From Ustilaginoidea virens (Eukaryota > Ascomycota > Sordariomycetes > Hypocreales > Clavicipitaceae), in assembly GCF_000687475.1 (NCBI RefSeq), contig NC_057316.1, forward strand, positions 4,774,001 through 4,838,000: 64,000 nt of DNA, written 5' to 3'. A program made the translations under genes and the position numbers. Below, in pieces: positions 34,996-46,858 of this stretch. Positions within the stretch are counted from its first letter, which is position 1. Every line of letters starts with the position of its first letter. The notes under the pieces were generated by a model. The model had not been told where the DNA came from and did no database searches. It worked only from the letters and a program-made list of their open reading frames with translations.

Positions 34996-35952
34996 ATGCG
35001 CGCCTCACTCGTGGCCCTCGGCTCCTCCCTCGCCGCCACCTGCGCCCGGCCCCAAGACAGCGACAACCCGCTCCCCCTCGTCATCTGGCACGGGCTGGGC
35101 GACGCCGCCAGCAGCGAGGGCCTCGCCGAAATCTCCCAGCTGGCCGACGCCGTCGCGCCCGGCATCTTCGTGCACGTGGTCAACCCCACCGCCGGCGGCG
35201 GCGACGACAGAACCGCCACCCTGTTCGGCAACGTGTCCGCCCAGGTCGAGGCCGTGTGCGCCCAGCTCGCCCGCCACCCGGTCCTCTCCACGGCGCCCGC
35301 CATCGACGCCGTCGGCTTCTCCCAGGGCGGCCAGTTCCTCCGCGGCTACGTCGAGCGCTGCAACTCGCCCCGCGTGCGCAACCTCATCACCTTTGGCAGC
35401 CAGCACGGCGGCATCACCCGCTTCCGCGAGTGCGGCCCCGCCGACTACCTCTGCCGGGCGGCCATGGCGCTCCTGCGCTTCAACGTCTGGAGCAGCTTCG
35501 TGCAGAGCCGCCTCGTCCCCGCCCAGTACTACCGGCCCGCCGACGCGGCCGAGCTCCAGGACTACCTCGACGGCTCGGCCTACCTCGCCGACGTCAACAA
35601 CGAGCGCCAACTCAAGAACGAGGCCTACGGGAAGAACCTGGCCAGCCTGGACCACTTTGTCATGTACCTGTTTGAGAATGACACAGTCTCCATCCCCAAG
35701 GAGTCGTCTTGGTTTGGCGAGGTGAGCGGCGACGGCCGCTACACTCCCTTGAGGGAGCGCGCCATGTACAAGGAGGATTGGCTGGGTCTCAGGGCGCTCG
35801 ATAAAAAGGGCGGGTTGAAGTTTCGGTCTGTCGCGGGCGAGCACATGCACATTCCGAAGCAGGTGTTGAATGATACGCTGAGCGAGTTTTTAGGCGTGTA
35901 CAAGGGGAAGAGGACGGGGGGTCTGGCCGGCTTTGAGAGTGGCGAGTTGTAA
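34996..35952 (+). CDS. PPT1: Palmitoyl-protein thioesterase 1, 318 aa
   Basis: This lysosomal/vacuolar-type alpha/beta hydrolase removes S-acyl chains from Cys residues of lipid-modified proteins. The start at 34996 (ATCATGCGC) gives a signal peptide of about 18 residues. An in-frame codon at 34939 would add a Pro-rich leader and spoil the signal. The family blocks are present: WHGLGD near 31-36, the nucleophile GFSQGGQ with Ser at about 109, QHGG at about 136-139, a second acidic block FENDTVSIPKE with Asp at about 229, and GEHMHI with His at about 283. Spacing fits the Ser-Asp-His triad of the family, and the length is typical. No intron is seen. A TGTTGTA tandem repeat lies just downstream. 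Confidence 0.95.
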   Translation: MRASLVALGSSLAATCARPQDSDNPLPLVIWHGLGDAASSEGLAEISQLADAVAPGIFVHVVNPTAGGGDDRTATLFGNVSAQVEAVCAQLARHPVLSTAPAIDAVGFSQGGQFLRGYVERCNSPRVRNLITFGSQHGGITRFRECGPADYLCRAAMALLRFNVWSSFVQSRLVPAQYYRPADAAELQDYLDGSAYLADVNNERQLKNEAYGKNLASLDHFVMYLFENDTVSIPKESSWFGEVSGDGRYTPLRERAMYKEDWLGLRALDKKGGLKFRSVAGEHMHIPKQVLNDTLSEFLGVYKGKRTGGLAGFESGEL

Positions 35953-36328
35953 TTTCACTGTTGTATGTTGTATGTTGTATGTTGTCTTTTTTTTCTTTTT
36001 TTCCTTTTTTCCTCTTTTTCTGGGTCTTGAGAGCGGGCTTGCAAATGGGCAATTGTATGGAAGTCGGTAGATGCACCACCACTGCCAGGTGGTCCGGATG
36101 TTTTGCACCTTTTTTATAATCGAGAATAAAAAACGGAAGAAAAAAAGAAAACCGGCCAGCTAGTGCAGTTGTTACTAGACAGCTATCAAGCGACCAATAT
36201 GTACCCAGTTTTCAACGCCCCAACGCCAGAGCCACAACGACTTGGATGCAACCAGCGTCCTTGGACATTCCCTGCCCACCCCCTCCACCGTTTCTCCATC
36301 AAGATCCTCGTGCATTGACGTCCCATAC
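35953..36328. other. Intergenic region between convergent genes
   Basis: This is shared 3' flank. TGTTGTA repeats lie at about 35960-35984, followed by a pyrimidine-rich stretch (35985-36020). An AATAAA-type signal occurs near 36125 (AGAATAAAAAA). No gene. Confidence 0.6.
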
Positions 36329-37565
36329 TCAATCCATGGCCTTTTTCGCAGCAGCCTTTTGCTTCTTCAGTTTGGCCTTGCGCTCAGCAATCTGCTTCTC
36401 CAGCTTGTCGTCGTTGCTCTCGGCAACAGCCTCTGCCTTTTTGGCCTTCTTTTTGGGAGCCGCAGCAGCAGCAGCATCGGCAGCAGCAGCATCGGCATCG
36501 GCCGCGTCACCCAACGATTTGCGCTTCTTGCCCACGTTGGCCTTTTCAGCCCCGTCTTGGACCGCGTCTGGCACCACGTCTTGCTCGTCCAGCCAGAGCT
36601 CGTCAGTCAGCCAGATGGGCAGCGCGGCGGTTTCCGGGCCCTTGATATAGATGCTGCGGACGTTGCGCCACTTCTGGGGCACCCACTTGCCCACCAGGCC
36701 CGTGGCGACGGCGTCGACGTTGTCGGCGATTTGCTCGGGCGTCCAGCTGGCGTACCCGACCCGGATGGCGGTGTTGGTGGTCGGCGACAGGCTGACGAGG
36801 GCGGAGCTCAGCGCCCTTTCAATCTCCCTGGCAATGTCGGCGGGCGTGCCGGCGTTGACGGCGTCCCCAGGGCCCTTGGCCTCGCGCTTGACTCGCTTGC
36901 CGTCCACGCGGGGACGCTTGGCCGAGAGGACGACCGGGATGGGCCGCTTCGCCGTCGTCTTGTAAAAGGTCTTGCCGAGGACCTTGGGCAGGCGGGTGAT
37001 GATCCTGTCGTCGGCGAGGAAGATGTCGTGCTCGGAGAAGAGCTTGCGCTGCGCGTCGTACTGGCCGTACTTTGCCTTGAGCTTGCCAAAGTCGATGACG
37101 CGGGTGATGCGCTTGGCCAGACCGGCGGGGAAGTCGGCGGAGCCGATGATGTTCTTGTAGGCGCGCTGGGGGTCGGCGGTGATGGCGCAGATGGTGCTGG
37201 TCTGGTCGGCGTGGAGCGAGTGGGGGACGGGGATCTTGCCGGGCTGGAGGCGGGCCTTGTCGGCAATGTGTCGCTTAGTGGTGAGGGTGAGCCAGACGGG
37301 GGAGTCGTCGCCGTCGCCGTCCTGGGCGTCGTCCAGGAGGTTGCGCTTGGTGGCCTCTTGGGCTTTTTGCTTGGCGGCCTTGCGGATGTGTGCTAGAAGA
37401 GCCTTGGAGGCTTTCAAGGTCTTGGGGAGGGGGGGCGCAAATGTCAGCAGGGAGATGCATGCGAAGGGGGGGGGGTGTGATTCGGTTCGGTGGTTTTACC
37501 TGGTCGGGATCAATGGACGCCACGGCATTAGGCGCAGAGGCAACGACTTGTTTTGACGGCGCCAT
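36329..37565 (-). CDS. Ribosomal L1-domain ribosome-biogenesis protein (Cic1/Utp30-like), 385 aa
   Basis: Exon 1 is 37565-37500 (MAPSKQVVASAPNAVASIDPDQ). The intron is 37499-37421 (79 bp, donor GTAAAA, acceptor CCCAAG). Exon 2 is 37420-36329. The join is phase 0. The body matches the eukaryotic L1-like family: a lysine-rich start, HSLH, ITRVIDFGKLKAKY, FLADDRIITRLPKVLGKTFYK and NVRSIYIKGPETAALPIWL. A low-complexity Ala/Lys tail follows, typical of nucleolar proteins. Yeast members Cic1 and Utp30 take part in 60S assembly and pre-rRNA processing. I cannot separate the two orthologues by eye. The copia element sits 331 bp upstream of the start codon. Confidence 0.85.
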
Positions 37566-37895
37566 GGTGTTTATTTTTTTTTTTTGTGCCTTTGGGTGGT
37601 GAGAAGGTTGCAAAGGAGCAAGAGAAAACAGGCGGGTTTTGGTGGTTGGCAAGGATCTGGGCACTTTTCAGGCGGTGGTGGGGGGCAAAAAAAAATTGTT
37701 GGTCAGGGCGGCACCGGCGGCGGACGAGATCCATTTCGCCGGTCCGGTCCGGCACCGGCGGCTCCACATTGACGTGCGCCGTGTGAATGCAAGGAAGGAG
37801 AACGAGAACAGTAAGAAAGAAAAAATAAAAAAAAAAATAAAAATAAAAATAACCAGAAAATGTAGGGTGGGTCATTTGCGAGACTGGGGACTGGT
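37566..37895. promoter_or_regulatory. Promoter region of the L1-domain gene, cut by the copia insertion
   Basis: About 330 bp lie between the start codon and the copia LTR. A/T-rich homopolymer runs occur near 37570-37584, 37687-37696 and 37817-37852. The base composition is not strongly RIP-like, so mutation stops close to the element edge. CTGGT at 37891-37895 is the left target duplication. Confidence 0.5.
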
Positions 37896-38090
37896 TGTCA
37901 GAGGGAAATTGGCTGTCTGTAATGTGGATATCGGTCATATCCAAGGGTGGATATGCCGAGTTCTCCCTGGATCAGTAAGCCTTTAGGGGTACCCCCTATC
38001 CCACTATAAATAGCTGGGAACACAAGTCTCTTAGAGAGGACTTAGTTCCTTTAATCAAGCATTATCGCATTTTCCCTATGTATTCTAATA
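37896..38090 (+). repeat. Copia element 5' LTR, with TATA box
   Basis: This 195-bp LTR keeps TATAAATAG at 38005-38013. Its terminal TGACA reads TAATA after RIP. Confidence 0.9.
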
Positions 38091-38399
38091 TGGTAGCAAT
38101 TGTGTAAATATCACAACAAAAACCTCATTTTTATCCCTTACCTTATGGCCCAGCCTTAAGATCAACTGTTATCTTTATTTTGCTATAAAAGCCACTATTT
38201 TCCGGATCCTATTTGAGCAAGCTCCGGGTTCCCCATTAAATCCGTCAAAAGCCTTATTGCTGATATACTCGTGTGGCCTTATTAATTAAAAAAGGAGGCG
38301 ATTTAGGAGGAAAGTAGCGATATTTCCTTTAAAAGTAACCAACCGATATCTTAACCGCTATTTTCGTCAGATCAATTCGTGCCCTAAATATCGTTATTA

Positions 38400-40736
38400 G
38401 CGAAAATGGGTACTATTACTAATAATAGCTCTAAACTAGCAGTCAGGCTGATATCCCAATATAATTGGGATATCTAGTATGATTATATTTAAAAGCGTGC
38501 TTTAGAAGATGATATTTGGATATTTATTGACCCTAAGGGCTCGGCGATACTAAATATGCCTCTTCTGCCGGCGTAGGAATTAGATGAACCTATCTATTCT
38601 ACGCAGGTATTAGCATTAACACCTATATCGGCAGTAACAGCCGATTTATTAATAGAAGCTATAGATCGTGCCCCTTCTGCAAATACTAAAGCTGTATCGG
38701 CAGCTAGGGCATTATCGGTAGTATTAATGGTGAGAATAAGAATAATCCGGCCGCAGTAAGTCGAGAATATTAAAGAAAACCACCACTTTAAGCCGATATA
38801 ACGCCCTAGTGGTATTAGTACTATAGAATAGATGAAACAAGCCAATATTTAGTATAACTTTCAGAACAACCATTATACGATATTTAGTCGGAATCTTTAA
38901 GTATATATAGTATGGTTTAAATTAATACTGAGCCTTAGCTATAAGATATTAGTAGCAGGCGATTGGAACATTTAAGGAAAAATTTAACGCCTAATAGAAT
39001 GTATGCGACCGGTTTAGCTTATTATCTGGGAATACCTTAAAGAAAAATTCAAATAGGCTATACGATATAACCTTGGAAGATATAATATAGAGGAATAGTT
39101 TAATAAAATCTCTATATTATATAAGCGATTAATGCAAATAGACTTAATCCTTATTAATAGGAATACGCCTACTAAATAGCTAGCAGAAGCTCTTTATTAA
39201 AAGTATCCTACCTTTAAGGAAAAAATCCTCAATCGAATAGTAAAAGCATAGGAATAGAATAAATATCTCGATTTTCTAACGACCGTTAAATATATTTAGT
39301 AGAAATAGGAGCTAGAAGAGAAGGGGAAGGTTAGTAGTAGTCATATAGCATTTATAACTAATAATACTAAACCTTCGTTATAAGCCGCTTCTAGCGATAC
39401 TTTAGCTTTATCTTCAGTAGAGAAAAAGACCTATAAATACTATAGCAAGCCCTATATAGTAAAGGGGCCTTATTACAAGAATTATTAGATATTAACTCCA
39501 TTAATAGCTCTAAACCACTTAAAAGATAGGATTAGCAAGAAAAGCTAGGAAGCTATATATAAAAAGATGAAAAAGGAATCCAAAAAGGTATAAGATGCAT
39601 TTAAAGCCTTTTAAAATAAACACAAAGGCAAAGGCAAAGGCAAAAGTAATAATAATAATAATAAGGAAGAAGATAGATCAATAGAGAAAGAAAAGGAAGA
39701 TAAAGTATTTATAATATCTATTCTTTCTATAAGAACTTACCTAAATAATTTAGGCCTTTTAAAGTCTCGTATTATACTCAATAGTAGCGCTTTAACGTAC
39801 GTTTTTAACAATATAAAGTAGTTTACTAATATTAAGTATAATATTAATAAGCACCTCGTTCGTAATGCTTATAATAATATTTCAAAAGTCCTCGGTATTA
39901 GCTCTATTCGAATTATATTATAGGATAGAAGGGCTATTACTTTTACCGATATTCTATATAATCCGATAATTATAGCGAATCTTCTCGCCGTAAAAAAGAT
40001 AAAAAATAAAGGATTATTTTAGAATAATAAAATCGACGAGATTTACCTATGAAAAAATAGTTAATAAGAAGTAATCTTTTAAATTTCTTAGGTGGATAAG
40101 AGGCCCTATATCCTCTACTAAAGTGGTAGAAACGATATGCCTATAGATGAATTCATTATAAGGGCTTAAAATAAAGCCTTAATCGTTAACGAAGCCTATT
40201 TAGCTCGAGGAGATAGCCACTAGCCTAAAACTTTAATAAAAACGCTTTATACTATCTAGCATACGCGTTTTAAATACCTAGGTCGGGATTCGATAGATTA
40301 TATCTTTAAGGATATATTGTAGATGCCTAAGGAAAAAAAAGCTTTGAATTATAAGGTTTATAGCAGTATGAAAATCGTAAAGTAGATATTACGGTCATCT
40401 TATAAGCTCTTAATGCCTTAGGAACCCTTTAAAATAGTCTCTTTCGATCTATTTCCATAAGCTACTACTTTTAATAGTGATAAATATATAGCGTTATTCA
40501 CCTGCCGATTTATAGGAATAAAGTGCATTTTCATAATATCTAGAAAGACTGACCTACCTAAATATTAGCTAATCTTCGAGAATTAAGTTTTACACCTATA
40601 CGATATAGTAATCGCGATAGTCATCTCTAATAATAAAACGGCATTTTAGATTAGCAATAGTTGGGAAGAAGCTAAGCGGAAAGGTATCGTAATTCGAAAT
40701 TCGAGCCCTAATTATTAATATTAGAACGGTTATACT
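38400..40736 (+). pseudogene. Copia gag, protease and integrase N-terminal relic
   Basis: Read through stops, gag spans roughly 38450-39700, with FNKISILYKRLMQID and a basic KGKGKGK tail. Protease lies near 39765-39830 (RIILNSSALTYVFNN), where the family has LDSGATSHV, so the catalytic Asp is lost. Integrase begins about 40170 and includes FKIVSFDLF and DKYIALFTCRFIGIKCIFII. It stops at the nested LTR. Confidence 0.8.
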
Positions 40737-41515
40737 TGTTAAAATCCTATAGTAGCCTACTAGGCTGCTGGCCTAATGCCCTATTGGTCTACTAACCTTC
40801 TGGCCCTTATACCGTCTCTTAGACTTACGGTATTCTTACCAACCCAGGCCTTTGCCTTTTACCTTAAGGATTTTCAGTGGATTATTTACTGTATATCAAG
40901 TAAGGTAGGCCTTGTTGAAAAGGTGTGGCATTGCTAAATTAGCGTGGTTGCCTACTAGCGTGGTGGCGGCCTACTAGCGTGGTGTGGCATTGCTAAATTA
41001 GCGTGGTGGCCTACTAGCGTGGTGGCTAGTCCACTAGTGTGGTGGTTAGTCACTAGCGTGGTGGCTAGTTACTAGTACGGTGACTAATTACTAGTGCGGT
41101 GGTTAGGGTGGTTGGAAAGGCCGGATATAGTGGGGCTGCTGACGTATCATATACGTGGCATAGTGAGCATTACGGGGAGCTATCTTACTGGCTACCCTGA
41201 ATGCCTGGGCCCACCCCTCCTTCGTGTATATATAGGATAGCTTTCCCCCTTCTTTTTAGACAGTTGAAGGGTAGCACAATCGAGTCTGTTAATGCACTAC
41301 ATGCCTCTTAACTTCTTACCTTCCCTGCGTTTTCTGGTTATCTTATATTTGCCTTGCCTTTACACTTGCCTTGCTTTATAGCACTTGTATAGTTTTAGGA
41401 CTTAGTGAAAAATCTAGTATTTATACTAAGATTAGTTCACAGGTCGCAGACAGTCTTGTGCCATCTAGCTAGCTAGTAAGGCTCTGCTTTTATAGTAACC
41501 TTGAGAATTGCAATA
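40737..41515 (+). mobile_element. Solo LTR nested in the copia element, target duplication ATACT
   Basis: The 779-bp unit starts TGTTAAAATCC and ends GAATTGCAATA. It is flanked by ATACT at 40732-40736 and 41516-41520. It is near-identical to 2483-3245, including the CACTAGYGTGGTGG array (about 40935-41100). It inserted into the integrase coding part of the copia element. Confidence 0.9.
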
Positions 41516-44302
41516 ATACTAAATATTCTAGGGGGGTATTAAAGACGAAGATAGCCCTTCTTAATATATAAGCAGGCTTTCCTAAGGAGTTATAGCCCGT
41601 TATAGCCGAAGTAGCAGTATATTTACTAAATTGAAGCCTTAAGAAATCGGAAAGACCTCATAATAACTAGAAGTCACCTCTTTAAATGCTTTAACTTTAG
41701 CTCTATAATAATAAGCCCGCCTAGAAATACCTACCGGCAGATATTCGTCTATAAATTTACTACCTCTACGCCTATAGATATAAAGCTTTCGTAATAACTC
41801 GCGATAGGATATTATAGAAAGGTCTGAAGCTTAATTAAAGAGCTTACATCGGGTATTTAGTAGGCTATATCTCGACTACTTAGTACCTAATTTAGGTGCC
41901 TTTGTTGAAAAGAAGCTATTAGTTTAATTCTAGCTATATTATATTCGATAAGACCATTTTTTATTAAGATGAACGCTACTTACCGATTTCTAAATAATAG
42001 AAAGAGGCTCTAAATAGCCTCATCGGTAATATTAAAGAAATACCTATTATTGACGACTTTAAACTTATATCATCTAGGAATTCAATTAAAAATATTTTTA
42101 CTAACGATCCTATTGTTAAATAGGCACTAAAGGCACAAAATGAAGCTACTAATGATACCCCTTAACTAATGGAAATTGATCTTAAGGTTATAAACTACCC
42201 CGAAGAAGCTATCGCTTAAGCGATACTGCTATCCCCACTATTTTCGCCTAAGCCTAATGATAAACTCGAACCGATTACTCCCTTCGATAATATATTCTTT
42301 ATAAAGCTTAAAGGAAATACTCACAATATATTCGCAGCTTTAATTACGAAGCCTTTAGCTATAATAGAGGCACTATATATTACGAATATGCCTAAAGAGC
42401 CGGCAATATAGAGGGAGCTTAGAAAGCACCCTAAGCGTAAGGAATTTATTACTACTGCAAAAGAAGAATATTCGAAAGTTATAAATAGGGAGATTAGGTG
42501 CATTATTTAATAAAATAATTCATCTATCGACCCTTGGATTAAGCTATTAGACCTAAAATAGGTATTTGCCTATAAATAGGACTAAGATAGGTATCTCACC
42601 GGTTATAAAGCACGATTATATATTTACAGTAATTAATAACCCTATAATTTTCGTGATACCTAAGTAGTAGCGCTTACAGCACGTATATTTCGGCTTCTTA
42701 TAGCATTAATATGCTTCTTTAACCTAGAAACGCACCAATATAACTTCGTTACGGCCTTTCTTAATGCACTACTTAATAAGACTATCTATTGCAAATAACC
42801 CGATGGATTCTACAATAGTTTTATATTCATTAGGTTATTATATGCCCTATATAGGCTTCGAAGGTCTCCACTACTATAGTTTAAAGAGTTATCACAATTC
42901 CTATTACAATAAGGCTTCAAATAGGTCTATAAGGACCCCTATATCTTCATCAATAGCTTCCTTATTATATTCTTCTATATTAATAACCTAGTTATACTTT
43001 ATTATAAGTTATAGATAGAGGCATTCGAATCGTTCTATACAGCATTAATAGCGGCATTTAAGATTAAAGATCTCGGCGAGCTATAGTGGTTCCTAGCAAT
43101 TAAGGTTATTCGTAACCGCACGGCCGGAAAGTTATAGCTTATATAGAAGGCTTACTTCGATAAGCTAGCGATAAAATATAACCTTACTGCGTTTAATAAT
43201 GCTAAAGACCGCCTTCTAAAGCACCCGCTGCATACTGTAAGACTTAAGGCATTTGATGGGATAGCTAAACCATATAATACGAAGCGATACTAATTAATAA
43301 TAGGCTTATTAGTATATCCGATCATGATTATAAGGCCTAAACTAGGCTATATTGGATTACAGCTATTAAGATTCCTTTAAAATCTAGGTCTAGACTATTT
43401 ATAAGCCGCAAGGAAGGCACTTAACTACGGCTATACGTGGAAGAATACCGCGATAGAATTCCAGGCTAATATAGTAGAAATAGAGGCATTTTCTAATGCT
43501 TTTTATGCCGACGATATTACGACGCGACGAAGCAGTTAGGGCTATATAATTAAACTCTTTAGCGGCCCGATTATATATAAATCGGGTCAATAGGATACTA
43601 TTACAATATCGTCAATAGAGGTAGAGCTTCTTACGATATCTTATATGGTAAAAAAGGTTATCGCCTTTAAGAGATTATACGAGGAAGTTAGGCTCTAATT
43701 ATATGCCGATATCCCTATAATTTAATACGATAATATCCAGACTATTCGCCTATTGAAGGAGGAATTCTTTAAGCTTATGACACGGCTTTATTACGTAGAT
43801 ATTTATTATTATTAGCTATATTAGGAGGTTTAGAAAGGAACGATCGATATTATATAGGTTCTAATGGGCAATATAGTCGCTAACGGTTTTATAAAGCCTC
43901 TAATAGGCTAGAAATTTGAAATCTTCCGCCGGCAATTTGGGCTCGTTATTTTGAAGGGATCCTACGACGCCGGACCGTAGTCTTACGATATTAACCTTAG
44001 TGGTAAGGAAGAGCCTCAGAAGGATCAAAAGACGCCCTAAAAAATCAGATTAAAATGGGTTTTTTCAATAGCTGCACTTATTTCCTATGGAAAATTGGAA
44101 TCTACGGTTTGTTGCTATTTTCGTACTTTGTATGTGTGCTATTGGGCCTATTTACCCCTATATAGGTAGCCTGTTCAATAATAGCATTGTCATTTTGCAC
44201 ATATCGTTTTGAGTAGATTGATATTTCTACTTATTATCTTGCTTTGCACTGAATTTAGCTATATGGCAGGATATCCTTAAGAAAGCATATCCTGAGGGGG
44301 TG
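41516..44302 (+). pseudogene. Copia integrase C-terminus, reverse transcriptase and RNase H relic
   Basis: About 41516-41900 is the integrase end. RT runs about 42530-43250 (HQYNFVTAFLNALLN, YCKQPDGF, LYALYRLRRSPLL, IFFYINNLVILYY, where the YVDD Asp pair is now Asn, then GELQWFLAIKVIRN). RNase H runs about 43480-43960 (YADDITTRRSSQGYIIKLFSGPI and SSIEVELLTISY). Many internal stops are present. This is a clear copia polymerase that cannot function. Confidence 0.88.
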
Positions 44303-44497
44303 TGTCGGAGGGAAATTGGCTATCTGTAATATAGATATCGGTCATGTCCGAGGGTGGATATGCCGAGTTCTCCCTGGATCAGTAAGCCCTTAGGGGTACC
44401 CCCTATCCCACTATAAATAGCTGGGAACACAAGTCTCTTAGAGAGGACTTGGTTCCTTCAATCAAGCATTATCGCATTTTCCCTATGCATTCTGACA
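44303..44497 (+). repeat. Copia element 3' LTR, with TATA box
   Basis: This 195-bp LTR ends TTCTGACA and keeps TATAAATAG at 44412-44420, directed toward the right flank. It is somewhat less mutated than the 5' LTR. Confidence 0.9.
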
Positions 44498-46518
44498 CTG
44501 GTTTGGCTACGTGTATTGCTTTCCCTCCTTTCGGTGGTGCAGCAGCGTCCTGATTCCCGCTGGCTTCCCGCTGCCTTCTTCCCGAAAAGCAAGCCATGAC
44601 TGCGGAACCAAGTCAAAGCACGGCAAGGCCGAGTGGCCGGGGCTCCACCAGGTTTTCTGCACTGGGCCCTTTGCTCCCCGGGTTTCGACTCCCACTTCAC
44701 GGCGGCCTTGCCCGGATCCAAGCGAGCAGCCGACTCCGCACCAGGCAGCCCGCCACAAAGGCGACAATCACAGCCATGCCCAGGGCGCAAGCGGTGGACT
44801 GGGACGCAACCTCCCGGCCGCCTAGCTGAACCACCCAGTTTGCCGCGGCGGGATGTTCGAGGCGCGCTCGAGTCTGGCGACGCGTCGGGATCGATGACCT
44901 GAACGACGAGCGCCAGCCAGTGGGCACAAGCGGAAGCTCAAGGGACGATTTTGCCGGAAATATCTTGGCGCGAAATATCTCGCTGGTAAAAATCCTTCTG
45001 TCAATCTCCCGCCGACGCCGGGACACCTCTGTCGGGAGCAACGCGGCGGCGAGTCACAGCCGCCGACGGCAAGTTGAACAAGCAAGACACGGCAAAGCCC
45101 GCAGCTCCCCGGCCCCCCCAATGCCCGCACCGCTCAGGCGACAGGCGCAACAGCCAGGCCGCGCAGGCTGCCGACAGCCCACGCACGGGTCCGTGAATCG
45201 CGCCCTCGTCCCGCCGTCCTGGACGCTGGGATCAACACGCGCAGGCACACAGGGGCCAACCGACAGCTCCGTCAAGGGCGCCAGTGAATCTCGGCCAGCT
45301 CGGCCAGCGGCAACGACGTGCGGGATCTGCTCCGTCAGGGATCTGCTCCGTCATGGACGGCCGGCGCAGCCAGCAACAGCCGGTGTTTATGTCTCGCGCC
45401 GCCACCGTCGGCTCGGCTCTCGGGTCATTGCTCCGTTCTGCTCTGCGCAGCTTCTCCTCATGGCCGTGGCGGGGATGGCGGACTGGCTAGCCACCAGGGT
45501 TTTTGGACGCGACCGGTGGAGACGTGTTCAGCTTCCTGGTAAAGCGAGGCTGGGGATGGATGGATTCGGCTGGCCGCGGAGGATAACGAACGGCGTCTGA
45601 CAAGGCAAGCTGCACGGCGAGGCAGTCGTCCAAGCGGGCTGTGAATTCAGAATCAGCATCCCGTCGTGCTCGACCATCTTGGCTGGGAGACTGAAGACGT
45701 CTGGTAACTGTCACTGTCACTTGCCATTGGACTGGTTGGGCCTGCCAGGTACCATACTGCATGTACCGGACTGCACGTACCAGACTGCATGTACCAGATT
45801 GCATGTACCCAGACTGCATGTACCGGCAGGCTGGGCCCAAGCCCTCGCCAAAAAGTCTGGTGCCTGATGTCCCGCACAGCGCTGCTCCAGCGCCGCACAG
45901 CACGGCGGCCCCCCTGTACCTCGGCGCGCTCCCCCTTCCATTCTCCACCAGCACACCACGCCTTTAACGCCAACGCGATGCGTTTGCGCGCGTCGTGTCA
46001 CGCCCACTCCCACTCCCACCAGACCAGACCGCTTCGCTTGCCCGGACCACAGGCCCTGTCCTGTGGCGGCCTTTAAAGCTGCGCTGACCTCTTCCTCGTG
46101 CCAGGCGGTTGCTCCTGCACTTTCTCCCGCACTCGCTCCTGCACTCGCTCCTGCACTCGCTCCTGCAGTTTGCTCTGCACCTGTCAATACCACCAGACCA
46201 GACCACAGACCAGACCAGACCTGACTGGACTGGACGTCGCCGACTTCTCTCCCCCCCTCGCCAAGCCTGTCCCGCGAAAAGATCCTCCGCGGCCTGGCTA
46301 GAAGACCGTCAAGAAGCCTCAACTGTCAATCCTGGCAGGAAGCTGAGAGAAGCCCAAGCCCGTCCTCGTCCTGCTGGGCACCAGAGACGTGCTGCACGGC
46401 CGCCACGAGCGCATCCTTACGACGCGGGCCTTTCCCTGCCTGCCTGCCTGTGCGTGCGAGCACCGAGCATCCTGTCGAGCGTCCTGTCGAGCATCTGGCC
46501 GATCATTCTGTTGCTTCA

Positions 46519-46549
<31 letters not shown>

Positions 46550-46858
46550 GGCCTTGTGCAGACAGACGCGTTCGTTTGGTGTAAGCGGGCTCGACGCAGC
46601 GTCTGATCCGTCCCACAGTCAAGCGAGTCGCCGCCCGCCGCCTCTTTACGCGCCGCCAACTGTCAAACCGCGTGTCAATCCCAGCAGTCCGGATCGCGGG
46701 ACCTCGCGGGACCCCAAGTTTTATTCTTTAACCAAATTCACTTCCCGAGTTTTCTCTTCTTTTTATTTTCGTCTCGGCAGCCAGCATGCTTCTTGGCCTC
46801 GCTGCCCCTTAATGCCCGGATAATCCTTCAACGAAACCCCCCCTCGCAAAACCTAATC
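44498..46858. other. Gene-poor GC-rich region upstream of the FHA gene
   Basis: No gene supported. It contains a roughly 16-bp minisatellite (ACTGCATGTACCAG units, 45750-45832), CACTCGCTCCTG repeats (about 46128-46165) and a 28-T tract (46522-46549). The last few hundred bases are the probable promoter and leader of the FHA-domain gene. Confidence 0.5.

Larger units (their letters stand above)
37896..44497 (+). mobile_element. Complete Ty1/copia LTR retrotransposon, RIP-inactivated, with a nested solo LTR
   Basis: LTRs of 195 bp (37896-38090, 44303-44497) start TGTCRGAGGGAAATTGG and end TTCTRAYA. The target duplication CTGGT is at 37891-37895 and 44498-44502. TGGTAGCAATTG directly after the left LTR fits a primer-binding site, and GAGGGGGTG directly before the right LTR fits the polypurine tract. 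The domain order gag-protease-integrase-RT-RNase H is that of copia. Without the 784-bp nested insertion and its duplication, the element is about 5.8 kb. Confidence 0.93.

Noticed and set aside
35005..35850. Minus frame of 281 codons opposite PPT1
   Set aside because: Shadow caused by very high third-position GC; the plus strand has the full catalytic set.
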